NCBI GenBank assembly: GCA_945875045.1
Contig: CAMCIX010000073.1
Span: 1 to 7,371, forward strand
DNA from: an uncultured Clostridia bacterium
Lineage (GTDB): Bacteria; Bacillota; Clostridia; Oscillospirales; Acutalibacteraceae
Direction of reading: 5' to 3'
DNA length: 7,371 bases
The notes beneath the pieces were generated by a model that made no database searches, was not told the origin of the DNA, and worked only from the letters and a program-made list of their open reading frames with translations. Below, in pieces: positions 1 through 6,107 of the stretch. Positions within the stretch are counted from its first letter, which is position 1. Every line of letters begins with the position of its first letter. Made by a program: the position numbers and the translations under genes.

Positions 1-45
1 ACACACTGCATATCGTCGGCAGCGTCAGATGTGTATAAGAGACAG
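1..45 (+). other. Illumina Nextera (i5 side) adapter contamination
   Basis: This is not genomic sequence. Positions 13-26 are TCGTCGGCAGCGTC and 27-45 are AGATGTGTATAAGAGACAG, the 19-bp Tn5 mosaic end used in Nextera tagmentation. Positions 1-4 (ACAC) match the end of the P5 primer and 5-12 (ACTGCATA) sit exactly where the 8-base i5 index belongs; that string matches my recollection of Nextera index 506. Genomic sequence therefore starts at 46, and the left end of the window is a contig end rather than a biological junction. Confidence 0.97.
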
Positions 46-338
46 ACCTCCGACAGACTCATAATCGCTTGGCAGGCAAGCTCCTTGTTTTTTTGCCTTT
101 CAAGCTCGGTCTGAGGGGTATGTGTATAATCTATAAACTCATCGAAATTTTCAAAACCGCCATCCGCTCCGCCTAAAAGTGAGCTGAACGGGGTTTCGTT
201 TGCGCTGTGTTTATCATCGTTTTTACTGATTCACCATTTGCTGCAGCGGAATTCGTTATATACCGCTCTTGTAACCTTTATTTCCTCATGTTGCAACGTT
301 ATTGTGTTGAATACCGTGACCGTATATTTTTTTGCCAT
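46..338 (-). pseudogene. Sigma-70-like ICE regulator, 5' part, interrupted by in-frame TGA and truncated at contig end
   Basis: The ATG at 336-338 follows a good SD (GGAGG, complement of 348-352). The first 35 codons read MAKKYTVTVFNT... and end RCSKW, then TGA at 231-233. The same frame then stays open to the adapter at 46 (61 further codons): ISKNDDKHSANETPFSSLLG, a Gly/Asp/Phe-rich stretch (GGADGGFENFDEF), and a Glu/Lys/Gln-rich helix (QTELERQKNKELACQAIMSL). From memory this layout resembles the small sigma-70-like proteins common in Clostridia ICEs, in which a conserved N-terminal RRSxW-type stretch is followed by a region-4-like HTH; the HTH part would lie beyond the contig end. An Arg codon (CGA) mutated to TGA would explain the break. 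Alternatives are a sequencing or assembly error near a contig end, or a 35-aa peptide. TGA serves as an ordinary stop in this window (2947-2949), which argues against recoding. Family assignment is moderate; the interruption is read directly. Confidence 0.6.
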
Positions 339-350
339 TTTGCCTTTCCT

Positions 351-394
351 CCGTGATTTTCAGATTTCATTTGTTGAGAAATCTGAACTCACGG
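351..394 (-). promoter_or_regulatory. Hairpin overlapping the Shine-Dalgarno of the sigma-like gene
   Basis: On the minus-strand RNA, 359-368 pairs perfectly with 378-387 (10 bp, 9-nt loop), and below it CCGTGA (351-356) pairs with TCACGG (389-394), separated by a small internal loop. The lower stem takes in 351-352, the first two G of the GGAGG SD (348-352). Folding would partly hide the ribosome-binding site. Pairing is directly visible; a translation-gating role is inference. Confidence 0.55.
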
Positions 395-435
395 GTACTC
401 GGCTATATAGCAAAGCCAGTTTGTTGTAAACATAA

Positions 436-466
436 AGTCCTTTCCCGTGCAATCCGAGAAAGGACT
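436..466 (-). promoter_or_regulatory. 9-bp stem-loop in the leader of the sigma-like gene
   Basis: AGTCCTTTC (436-444) is perfectly complementary to GAAAGGACT (458-466), enclosing 13 nt. The loop/stem-edge sequence CCCGTG (444-449) is complementary to CACGGG (390-395), and CCGAG (454-458) to CTCGG (398-402); the second partners lie in or next to the arm of the SD hairpin, so alternative pairings are possible. No clean T-tract follows the stem on either strand, so I do not call it a terminator. Confidence 0.5.
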
Positions 467-473
467 CCAATCG

Positions 474-575
474 CCGTACAAGGGTTTTACCGGGTAAACA
501 AAAAAGCTCAGTACAAATCAAGACCAATAGATATAATTATCCTGTAGGATTTCTATTGTTCTCGACCTTGTACGG
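474..575 (-). promoter_or_regulatory. Antiterminator-like long-range pairing in the leader
   Basis: CCGTACAAGG (474-483) and CCTTGTACGG (566-575) are a perfect 10-bp inverted repeat 82 nt apart. The 566-575 arm contains the six bases (568-573) that otherwise form the lower part of the terminator-like stem, while its partner 474-483 lies downstream of the T-tract in the minus-strand transcript. The two folds are mutually exclusive, as in antiterminator/terminator leaders. Sequence complementarity is certain; the regulatory role is inferred. Confidence 0.5.
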
Positions 576-580
576 TGCTT
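500..580 (-). terminator. Terminator-like stem with T6 tract between the HTH and sigma-like genes
   Basis: Reading the minus strand, 580-577 (AAGC) pairs with 507-504; 573-568 (GTACAA) with 516-511; 565-560 with 523-518 (one G-T wobble); and 558-552 with 531-525 (7 perfect pairs), giving a long imperfect stem with one bulge, one A-G mismatch and a short internal loop. A small ATCC/GGAT stem lies in the apical loop. Six T follow at 505-500. This fits an intrinsic terminator for transcripts arriving from the transfer genes. Because the competing 474-483/566-575 pairing would break it, it may be conditional. Confidence 0.55.
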
Positions 581-662
581 GGAAGACGCGGTCATAGACC
601 GGCTCCGCTTGCACGAATTAAAGTCATTTACTTGTATTTTTTCTTTCCGTTGTAATATATTT

Positions 663-761
663 TCAGTTGGGTAGTTCGCTTTCTCCTGTCATCATGACAG
701 GTGGCACCTTCCACCAAGTCGGCGCAATAACCTCTTGGCTGAAGGTGTATTTTTTTGCCAC
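663..761 (-). CDS. Possible 32-aa small ORF downstream of the HTH gene
   Basis: A GTG at 759-761, one base after the HTH gene's stop codon, opens a frame of 32 codons ending in TGA (663-665): VAKKYTFSQEVIAPT..., Trp-Trp near the middle, ending GESELPN. Its first bases share a 13-nt identical stretch (748-760) with the start of the sigma-like gene (325-337), so both peptides begin (M/V)AKKYT. I see no clear SD, and it could be chance, a leader peptide for the structured region that follows, or the tail of a longer protein lost by frameshift. Product unknown. Confidence 0.2.
   Translation of the reverse strand: MAKKYTFSQEVIAPTWWKVPPVMMTGESELPN
685..701. repeat. 17-bp palindrome CCTGTCAT-C-ATGACAGG
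   Basis: This is a perfect 8-bp inverted repeat with a single central base. One nucleotide is too short for an RNA hairpin loop, although opening central pairs would allow one. It therefore looks more like a dimeric-repressor operator or recombinase-type site than a terminator. It lies 62 bp beyond the HTH gene's stop codon, so self-regulation by the HTH protein is possible but unproven. Confidence 0.4.
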
Positions 762-762
762 T

Positions 763-1023
763 TTATCTGCTTCGAATTTTGTAAAGCAAACTGCTTTTGC
801 CGCCTTTGGTTCGGTATCGTTGTTCGGTTTCAAGCAGTCCTGCTTTCCGCAAATCCTGTAAGGCTCTGCGGACGGTGGATTGTGACAGCTTTAGTTCTGC
901 CGCTATGGTGGGAATGGCCGGCCAACACTCACCGTCCTTATTGGCTCTGTCCGCAAGATAGATATAAACGGATACCGCACGGTGCGAAAGCTCCATGCGG
1001 TATAAAAAATTAAGCTTGCTCAC
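763..1023 (-). CDS. Small winged helix-turn-helix DNA-binding protein
   Basis: This 86-aa protein is almost entirely one winged-HTH domain. The motif WPAIPTIAAELKLSQSTVRR (residues 34-53) has the pattern of helix 2, turn and recognition helix in the helix_turn_helix families, followed by ALQDLRKAGLLETEQRY and a wing ending SSLLYKI. The GTG start (1021-1023) is fixed by a strong SD, AGGAGGTG (complement of 1031-1038), seven bases upstream, itself inside the end of the coupling-protein gene. The two genes overlap by 14 nt, so translation is probably coupled. Similar small HTH proteins often sit beside traG in Clostridia ICEs; the likely role is transcriptional control of the element. The target is unknown; nearby palindromes (685-701) are candidates. 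It is unlikely to be a replication initiator given its size. Confidence 0.8.
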   Translation of the reverse strand: MSKLNFLYRMELSHRAVSVYIYLADRANKDGECWPAIPTIAAELKLSQSTVRRALQDLRKAGLLETEQRYRTKGGKSSLLYKIRSR

Positions 1024-2968
1024 TTGGTTTCACCTCCTGTTTTGCTCTGCTTGGCGGGGTGTGCCTTCGGCTCGGCGGTTCGGTTTTTAAATCGTTACCG
1101 CCTTTTTTCTTATCTGATGGTTTTTCGGGTGAAGTCTGTTGAGGCTCATTGCTTTGGCTCTCCGCCTGATCTTGACCGCTCGCTGTTGCGGCCGCCTCCG
1201 CCTCCTTCATTTCTTCATACTCCGTTTTCCGATACTTCTTCATAATACCGGTTATAATCTCCTGTTTCTCGGCGTATTCCACCTCACGGTCGCCGTTGTC
1301 GGTTACGGTGTAGGGGTCTTTCTCATTAAAACTAATACCCCAATTTTTGAAAAGCTTGAGCCTGACTCTCATCGGGTGTACGCCTGTTTTCATCACAACA
1401 AACTGTCCTTTGGGCATTGATTTTAATTCGTCGGGTGTGAGTAATGGGCGTTCGATCATCTGTAGTGACTGTGAGGGATCATTCTTTGAACGGCTGACCG
1501 AGCCGGACATTACGGTTCGACTGCCCAGGGCTTTGGAGAGTACCTCTGCCGAGGAGCTGTTTGGAGCAAAGCCGCCGAATATTGTGAGCTGTGTGTTATC
1601 TACAATGATTTCCGCGCCCTCTTTGCCATAGTTTTTGTCAAGCTGTGAGAAGGACTGAATGATCGGTACAATCTGCAATCGCCTTGAACGGGAAGCAGAG
1701 AACATCATCTCTGCGGATTCTATTTTCGGCAATGTTCCGAACTCGTCACAGAAGAAAATACAGCGGTTTTTGAGCTTACCCTTGTTTTCATCTGCTACGG
1801 CGAGGATTTCTCTGTATAGCTGTTGAATGATCAATGAGATCATAAAGAAGGTGTTGGGATTTTCCTCCGGCATGATTACGAAGATAGCCGATTTCTCATT
1901 GCAGAACTTTTCTGCGTCAATTTCGGTATCAAAGCATAGGAGCTGTTCCAGTTCCGAATCGAGGAAAGAGTTCAGTCGGGACAGTGCCGTACTCATAACG
2001 CTTGCCATACTTTGCTCGGCTGTATTCAGTGCGGCTCCCGCAAACCACTTGGCTTTATGGTCGTTCGGTAAAAGCTCCATAAGCTGTTGAAACTGATTTT
2101 TTCCTTTTCTGCTTGAAGGGGCGAGTAGCTCTTGTATGATCTTAAATACCGATACAATGTGGCGTTTCTGCGGCTCACAGAACTCTGCCACAAGCAGAAT
2201 AGTTGCAGTCAATAAGCCCTCGGCGGCGTCATAGAAGTACGCATTCTGACCGAAGCTCGCCGCGTCCATACCGGATAGAATAATGGTTTTAGAGATAATC
2301 TTGGCGTATTTCTCGGCTTTTGCTTTGTATATGAGCTTGTTCTCTTGCTGATATAAGTCCATATACTTGTTGACGAGGTGCAAAAGATTATTGCCGTTGG
2401 AGCGTGTAGGATTACGCAGGTCAATGACCGAAACATTGTAGCCGTAGCCTTTGGCGATGTTGCCGTAGTTACGCATAACATCGCCTTTGGTGTCGGTTGA
2501 GAGGAACGACATTCCAGAAGCGCAGGCATACTCAATACAGGGGTACAGCCAGAATGCGGTCTTGCCGACGCCCGCCGCACCGATCATCAGCGCATGGACA
2601 TCTCCTGTATCCACCATAGCGGTAGTATGATGCTTGCCGCCTGTGCATCCCACCACGATTCCCTGCGGCAGAGCTTCCTCCGGTTGTTCTTTCTTCTTTT
2701 TGAAAAAGCGGCGCTTTACAATTCGGGACACAGTCGGCGTTTCGCCATTTGCCGCTTGCTCGCGCCACTTCTCAGGTGTAAACGGAATATGATTATATAT
2801 TTTCCGTATCTCAGATTTGGTCGCCCACCGTGCCGTTCCGTGCTGACCGTCACCGACCGTCTTGGATTTAATACTGTTGAGGTTATAGATGTGGGCAAGT
2901 AAGGTAACGCCGCCGAGGATACAGAACATCACGACGGCGACGAAGATCAGAGTTGTAATACCTGACAC
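1010..2968 (-). CDS. VirD4/TraG-like type IV coupling protein (CD1115-type)
   Basis: This 652-aa ATPase links the relaxosome to the mating channel. A single membrane segment (residues about 4-28) precedes the cytoplasmic region. GQHGTARW (41-48) is typical of the family; the Walker A motif is GAAGVGKT (130-137), followed by STDTKGD (157-163). Walker B is CIFFCDEFG (403-411), followed by SASRSRR (424-430) and IIQSFSQLDKNYG (436-448). The last ~70 residues are charged, Pro/Ser/Gln-rich and probably disordered; such tails can contact substrate proteins. The GTG start (2966-2968) is favoured because the membrane segment begins right after it and AGGTGA (complement of 2975-2980) lies at SD distance. 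It overlaps the Toprim gene by 22 nt. The length, single N-terminal membrane segment and sequence agree with the VirD4-like proteins of Tn1549/CD1115-type elements. Both nucleotide-binding motifs are intact, so it looks functional. Confidence 0.95.
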   Translation of the reverse strand: MSGITTLIFVAVVMFCILGGVTLLAHIYNLNSIKSKTVGDGQHGTARWATKSEIRKIYNHIPFTPEKWREQAANGETPTVSRIVKRRFFKKKKEQPEEALPQGIVVGCTGGKHHTTAMVDTGDVHALMIGAAGVGKTAFWLYPCIEYACASGMSFLSTDTKGDVMRNYGNIAKGYGYNVSVIDLRNPTRSNGNNLLHLVNKYMDLYQQENKLIYKAKAEKYAKIISKTIILSGMDAASFGQNAYFYDAAEGLLTATILLVAEFCEPQKRHIVSVFKIIQELLAPSSRKGKNQFQQLMELLPNDHKAKWFAGAALNTAEQSMASVMSTALSRLNSFLDSELEQLLCFDTEIDAEKFCNEKSAIFVIMPEENPNTFFMISLIIQQLYREILAVADENKGKLKNRCIFFCDEFGTLPKIESAEMMFSASRSRRLQIVPIIQSFSQLDKNYGKEGAEIIVDNTQLTIFGGFAPNSSSAEVLSKALGSRTVMSGSVSRSKNDPSQSLQMIERPLLTPDELKSMPKGQFVVMKTGVHPMRVRLKLFKNWGISFNEKDPYTVTDNGDREVEYAEKQEIITGIMKKYRKTEYEEMKEAEAAATASGQDQAESQSNEPQQTSPEKPSDKKKGGNDLKTEPPSRRHTPPSRAKQEVKPSEQA

Positions 2969-3912
2969 GGTTCTTCACCTTCTTCCTCATTTTCATTGGA
3001 TACAGAAAACTCCGCGCCGGAGCGCGGAGCATTGCCGTCGGCTGCCAGCCGATCCTCGTTCCAATCCTTATGGTTCGGAACGAGGATTTCGTGCTGTATA
3101 CCTTGTGTAAACAACTTATCGGATATTCGTTTGTTTGCTTTCTGACCGGCTTCATCATTATCCAAACAAAGATACACCTTTTTTATATTCGGATTGTCTT
3201 TCAGCATTTGAAAAAGCACCCTGTCCGAAACGGAACAGGATGCCGCATAGCTGTGTGAGCGCCAATTGTTTTTGTGAATGGATATAAAAGAAAGCATATC
3301 TATAGGCGCTTCAAATAGATATAATTCGTTATCTGTACCAACCCAGTGAAAGCTGTACTCAGGTATACTGCTGTCGGCATTTCCTTTGTAGGAACTTTCG
3401 CTGCCTGTACCACGTTTATGCGCATGGCGAGGTTTGCCGTCCATATCGTAACCAACGAACACAGCGTTGTGATAATCAGCCGATTCATAGATCATCTTCT
3501 GATGCACAAAGGCGTTCAGCACATCGCGGTCGATTCCGCGGCAGGTTAAAAGATAGGCATACACACGCCGCATATTATCGTTTTTCGGTGGCAGCTCAAA
3601 GGGCTTTGTTTCTTTCACAATGGGCGGCGATACCATAAGCGTTCCGCCGCAACCGCCGAGCAGATATTCCATTGCTTCTACATAGGACTTGTTATAATAC
3701 CTTCGGACAAAATCAATGGCGTCACCGCCTACTTGTTCGTATTGGTGATACCACAGATTACCGTGCACGGTGACCTTCTGTGATCCGTCACGCCAGACAT
3801 ACTCCTTGCCGGAGCGTTTTAATGTTTCGCCAAGGCTTTGCAGCAAAGAGACAAGATCGGTCTGCCGTGCCTGCTCTTTCTGCGCGTCTGTAAAATGAAT
3901 ATATTGGGACAA
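2947..3912 (-). CDS. DUF3991 and Toprim domain protein (primase-like, ICE-associated)
   Basis: This 321-aa protein has an N-terminal primase-zinc-finger-like region (about 15-85) with EYVWRDGSQKVTVHGNLWY and GGDAIDFV, but the Cys/His metal ligands of true CHC2 fingers are not evident. A DUF3991 region follows (about 110-185; YLLTCRGIDRDVLNAFV, then FVGYDMDGKPRHAHKRG). The C-terminal Toprim fold (about 195-290) keeps the key acids: Glu201 in LYLFEAPIDMLSF and the DxD-type motif D251-N-D253 in YLCLDNDEAGQ, then KDWNEDRL (282-289). Toprim proteins of this type are linked to conjugative elements and may prime or process the incoming strand; the activity here is inferred. The start is TTG (3910-3912), set by AGGAGGT (complement of 3919-3925) six bases upstream, which itself includes the relaxase stop codon. 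The stop is TGA, inside the coupling-protein gene. Confidence 0.88.
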   Translation of the reverse strand: MSQYIHFTDAQKEQARQTDLVSLLQSLGETLKRSGKEYVWRDGSQKVTVHGNLWYHQYEQVGGDAIDFVRRYYNKSYVEAMEYLLGGCGGTLMVSPPIVKETKPFELPPKNDNMRRVYAYLLTCRGIDRDVLNAFVHQKMIYESADYHNAVFVGYDMDGKPRHAHKRGTGSESSYKGNADSSIPEYSFHWVGTDNELYLFEAPIDMLSFISIHKNNWRSHSYAASCSVSDRVLFQMLKDNPNIKKVYLCLDNDEAGQKANKRISDKLFTQGIQHEILVPNHKDWNEDRLAADGNAPRSGAEFSVSNENEEEGEEPCQVLQL

Positions 3913-3923
3913 AATAATACCTC

Positions 3924-6101
3924 CTATCCTTGTCGCAGACCGTGAGCCTGCTTTTTCTCGTCAATTTTTCTTTTTAATTTGCGGTCGATGGCAATGCCTT
4001 TTCCTCTGCGCTCGTCCTCCAATCGGTTTTGAATCATGCGGCCGAGATGATGCAGAAGACGGATACTCGCCAAAGCCGCCGACCAATTTCCGCCTGATTT
4101 TATGCTGTGCAGAAGCTGTTCGGCGTACCGGTTGCCGTGTTCTGCGGCGGCGGACAGATAGAACATCGCCTTGGTATAATCACACTCTGTTTCTTTGCCG
4201 TACAGATACAGTTTTCCAAGTTGGTATTCCGCAAAGTCATTGCCGTTCTTTGCGGCAATTTCAAAGTTACGGATTGCCCGAAGGACATCCTTGACAGCGT
4301 CCTCGGTGAGTAATATCTTTCCCGCAAGATAGGCGGCATAGGGGTTGTCCTGTGCGGCCGCTCTTTCAAGATAGCCGACAGCCCGTTCCAAATCCTGCGG
4401 AATGATTTCTCTGCGGTACAACAGCTTGCCGAGAATATATTGCGCCGGAGCGAAGTGCTTGTCTGCCGATTCGGTCAGAAGCCTAATCGCTTCGGGTATA
4501 TTCTGCAAGAGCAATATTCCGTCGAGGTATGCCTTGCCGAGCATATATTTCGCATAACGGTTTCCTTTATCTGAGGAGCGTTTCAGTAGTTCCTCCGCGC
4601 GGGGCAGGTCTTGTTCGACATCTGTTTCTTGAAGCAAGGTCTTGCCGAGTAGATATTCGGCGTACTGATTGCCGTTTGACACCGCATCTTCCAGCCACAC
4701 CAAGGCGTAATCAATATTTTTAGTTACATCCTCACCACGGAGGAACATTTTACCGAGACGGTATTTGGCGGCATCACAGCCGAGGTGTGCCGAGTCAATA
4801 AGCAGATCCACCGCCGCGTCGGGATCGTAGTCCTCGCTCTCGCTGTCGAGCAGTTCCTTTGCCTGATGATAGAGATTCCACATAACAGATTTCTTTTCTT
4901 TATCGGTGAGAGGAGGTTCGGTTTCTTCATCTGACGGTTCGGGATCGGAAGCAGACTGTTCCTCCGGCTCGTCCATCGGGAACCTGTCGGCGAGAATATT
5001 TATCGCCTCCTGTATGACAGCATTTTTAACAGTCTTGAATTCGGGATTATCGACAAGCGGAATCCGAGGAGGCAGTTCCTGCGTATAGGTGAGTAGGATT
5101 TCCTCTTTCTGCTCATACCACAAATCATAGAGCACGGCTATGCGTTCATCGGCGGCAAGCTCGTCTACGATGCGATTCACAATTGCTTTGACATCATCTT
5201 TCAGATAGCCATACTGCTTTTTGCCGCTTATTTTGGATAACCTATCGGCGAGCTGCAAAAGCATTTCTTCGAGCTTTGGATTATCATAGATGCCGCTGTT
5301 GATTCTCGAAACAATTTCCGCAATCACTTCACGGCTCCCGCTTCGGAGCTCGTCACGACGCTCAGTCTGTTTTTCATATACACAGAGAAGTTCTTGGGCA
5401 AATATGTCACTTGCAAATGCCGAGCGCAAATTCATCACGCCGCGCTTAGACAGATACGGCTTGATGCCCTCGTCCGCATACACCATAAGATGCACATGGG
5501 GATGGTGTGATTCGTTATGAAAAGCTGCGTACCATTTCAGATGCTCCATCGGTATTTTGAAGTTTTCAGCGAGAGCCGCTGTCTGTGTGCGGAGCATATC
5601 CCGCCAACGTTCACCGACATTGTATCCAAGCCGTTCCGCATCCTCACGGCGCAGAGATATAATTACCGTCCATACATTGCCGCCGTAGTGATTCAGCTCA
5701 TCCGACACCTCATTCAGCTTTATCTGAACGCCGTCATCAGTAAACAGTCCGTGTGTTCCGAAACGCTGAGCCCTCGGTCGGGTAGCAATATAGTCAGCGT
5801 AGGTTTTGGTCTGCATAACCTCGTATGAGTTATCTTCAAGGGCGCGGGCGATGAATTCCGAAGCGTTTCCCACAGTCGGCTCTTTCAGATAGTCCTCATA
5901 CTCCAACATTTCTTTGCTGTCGGGAAAGTCAGTAAGGATTTTTTCAATGAGTTGCTGTTGCTTTAGAGAAGATGGTGCGAGCTTAAAGGATTTATCTATC
6001 TTATCCACGCCTTCTCTTGTTGCAATATATTTTGCATAGCCGCCGACACTTGTTCGAGCATTCGGTTTCAGATATTTGAACTTGGTGATCAGCTTCGCCA
6101 T
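3924..6101 (-). CDS. MobP3-type relaxase with C-terminal Sel1-like repeats
   Basis: This 725-aa relaxase would nick oriT and stay covalently bound to the transferred strand. The N-terminal 300 residues match the MobP3 pattern: YAKYIATREGVDKID (22-36), YADYIATRPRAQRFGTHGLF (101-120), NVWTVIISLRREDAERLGY (142-160) and the His-rich metal-binding motif HNESHHPHVHL (195-205). The catalytic Tyr is probably in the N-terminal Tyr-rich segments (Tyr22/Tyr25 are candidates), not proven. GKKQYGYLK (293-301) is another family-like block. After an acidic Pro/Glu linker (about 375-400), about six ~36-residue Sel1-like units (about 443-658) repeat a YAEYLLGKxxL...A...L..A...GN pattern. The end is Lys/Arg-rich. 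ATG at 6099-6101 follows AAAGGA in the tail of the upstream gene, only 6 nt from that gene's stop codon. The relaxase domain appears intact; the repeat tail is longer than that of plain MobP3 proteins I recall. Confidence 0.92.
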   Translation of the reverse strand: MAKLITKFKYLKPNARTSVGGYAKYIATREGVDKIDKSFKLAPSSLKQQQLIEKILTDFPDSKEMLEYEDYLKEPTVGNASEFIARALEDNSYEVMQTKTYADYIATRPRAQRFGTHGLFTDDGVQIKLNEVSDELNHYGGNVWTVIISLRREDAERLGYNVGERWRDMLRTQTAALAENFKIPMEHLKWYAAFHNESHHPHVHLMVYADEGIKPYLSKRGVMNLRSAFASDIFAQELLCVYEKQTERRDELRSGSREVIAEIVSRINSGIYDNPKLEEMLLQLADRLSKISGKKQYGYLKDDVKAIVNRIVDELAADERIAVLYDLWYEQKEEILLTYTQELPPRIPLVDNPEFKTVKNAVIQEAINILADRFPMDEPEEQSASDPEPSDEETEPPLTDKEKKSVMWNLYHQAKELLDSESEDYDPDAAVDLLIDSAHLGCDAAKYRLGKMFLRGEDVTKNIDYALVWLEDAVSNGNQYAEYLLGKTLLQETDVEQDLPRAEELLKRSSDKGNRYAKYMLGKAYLDGILLLQNIPEAIRLLTESADKHFAPAQYILGKLLYRREIIPQDLERAVGYLERAAAQDNPYAAYLAGKILLTEDAVKDVLRAIRNFEIAAKNGNDFAEYQLGKLYLYGKETECDYTKAMFYLSAAAEHGNRYAEQLLHSIKSGGNWSAALASIRLLHHLGRMIQNRLEDERRGKGIAIDRKLKRKIDEKKQAHGLRQG
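4128..4775 (-). repeat. Six tandem Sel1-like repeats within the relaxase gene
   Basis: Protein-level repeats of about 36 residues (108 nt) start near residues 443, 480, 516, 552, 588 and 623, each with (Y/F/P)Ax-Y-x-L-G-K near the start and an Ala-rich second helix ending near GN or a similar residue pair. This is the SLR/TPR-like helical-pair signature, which usually mediates protein contacts. The DNA copies have diverged, so recent slippage is unlikely. Confidence 0.85.
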
Positions 6102-6107
6102 ACATCA

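Larger units (their letters stand above)
339..762 (-). other. 424-bp gene-free leader between the HTH and sigma-like genes
   Basis: This stretch contains no convincing long gene on either strand. In transcription order it holds a possible 32-codon ORF (663-761), a small stem GGTGG/CCACC (700-715), the perfect palindrome at 685-701, an AT-rich stretch (about 625-665) that could hold a promoter although I see no convincing -35/-10 pair, a small CGGTC-ATA-GACCG hairpin (589-601), the terminator/antiterminator structures, the 436-466 stem and the SD-overlapping hairpin. This density of inverted repeats suggests an RNA leader rather than filler. Confidence 0.55.

Noticed and set aside
27..45. Natural Tn5/IS50 transposon end
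   Set aside because: The mosaic end is joined to the Nextera read-1 sequence, an 8-base index and P5 bases, so it is library adapter.
231..233. Alternative genetic code or selenocysteine reading of TGA
   Set aside because: TGA is a normal stop for the Toprim gene in the same window, and the sequence after this TGA shows no obvious selenocysteine-type setting; a mutation or sequencing error is simpler.
436..466. Intrinsic terminator
   Set aside because: The stem is good, but neither strand has a proper T-tract after it, and a stronger terminator candidate lies just upstream at 500-580.
1188..1195. GCGGCCGC as a cloning-vector scar
   Set aside because: It lies in frame inside the coupling-protein tail as Ala codons, and another copy occurs within the relaxase gene; both look natural.
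2594..2902. Plus-strand frames opposite the coupling-protein gene
   Set aside because: They are antisense shadows of a gene with clear Walker motifs and contain no recognisable domain or SD.
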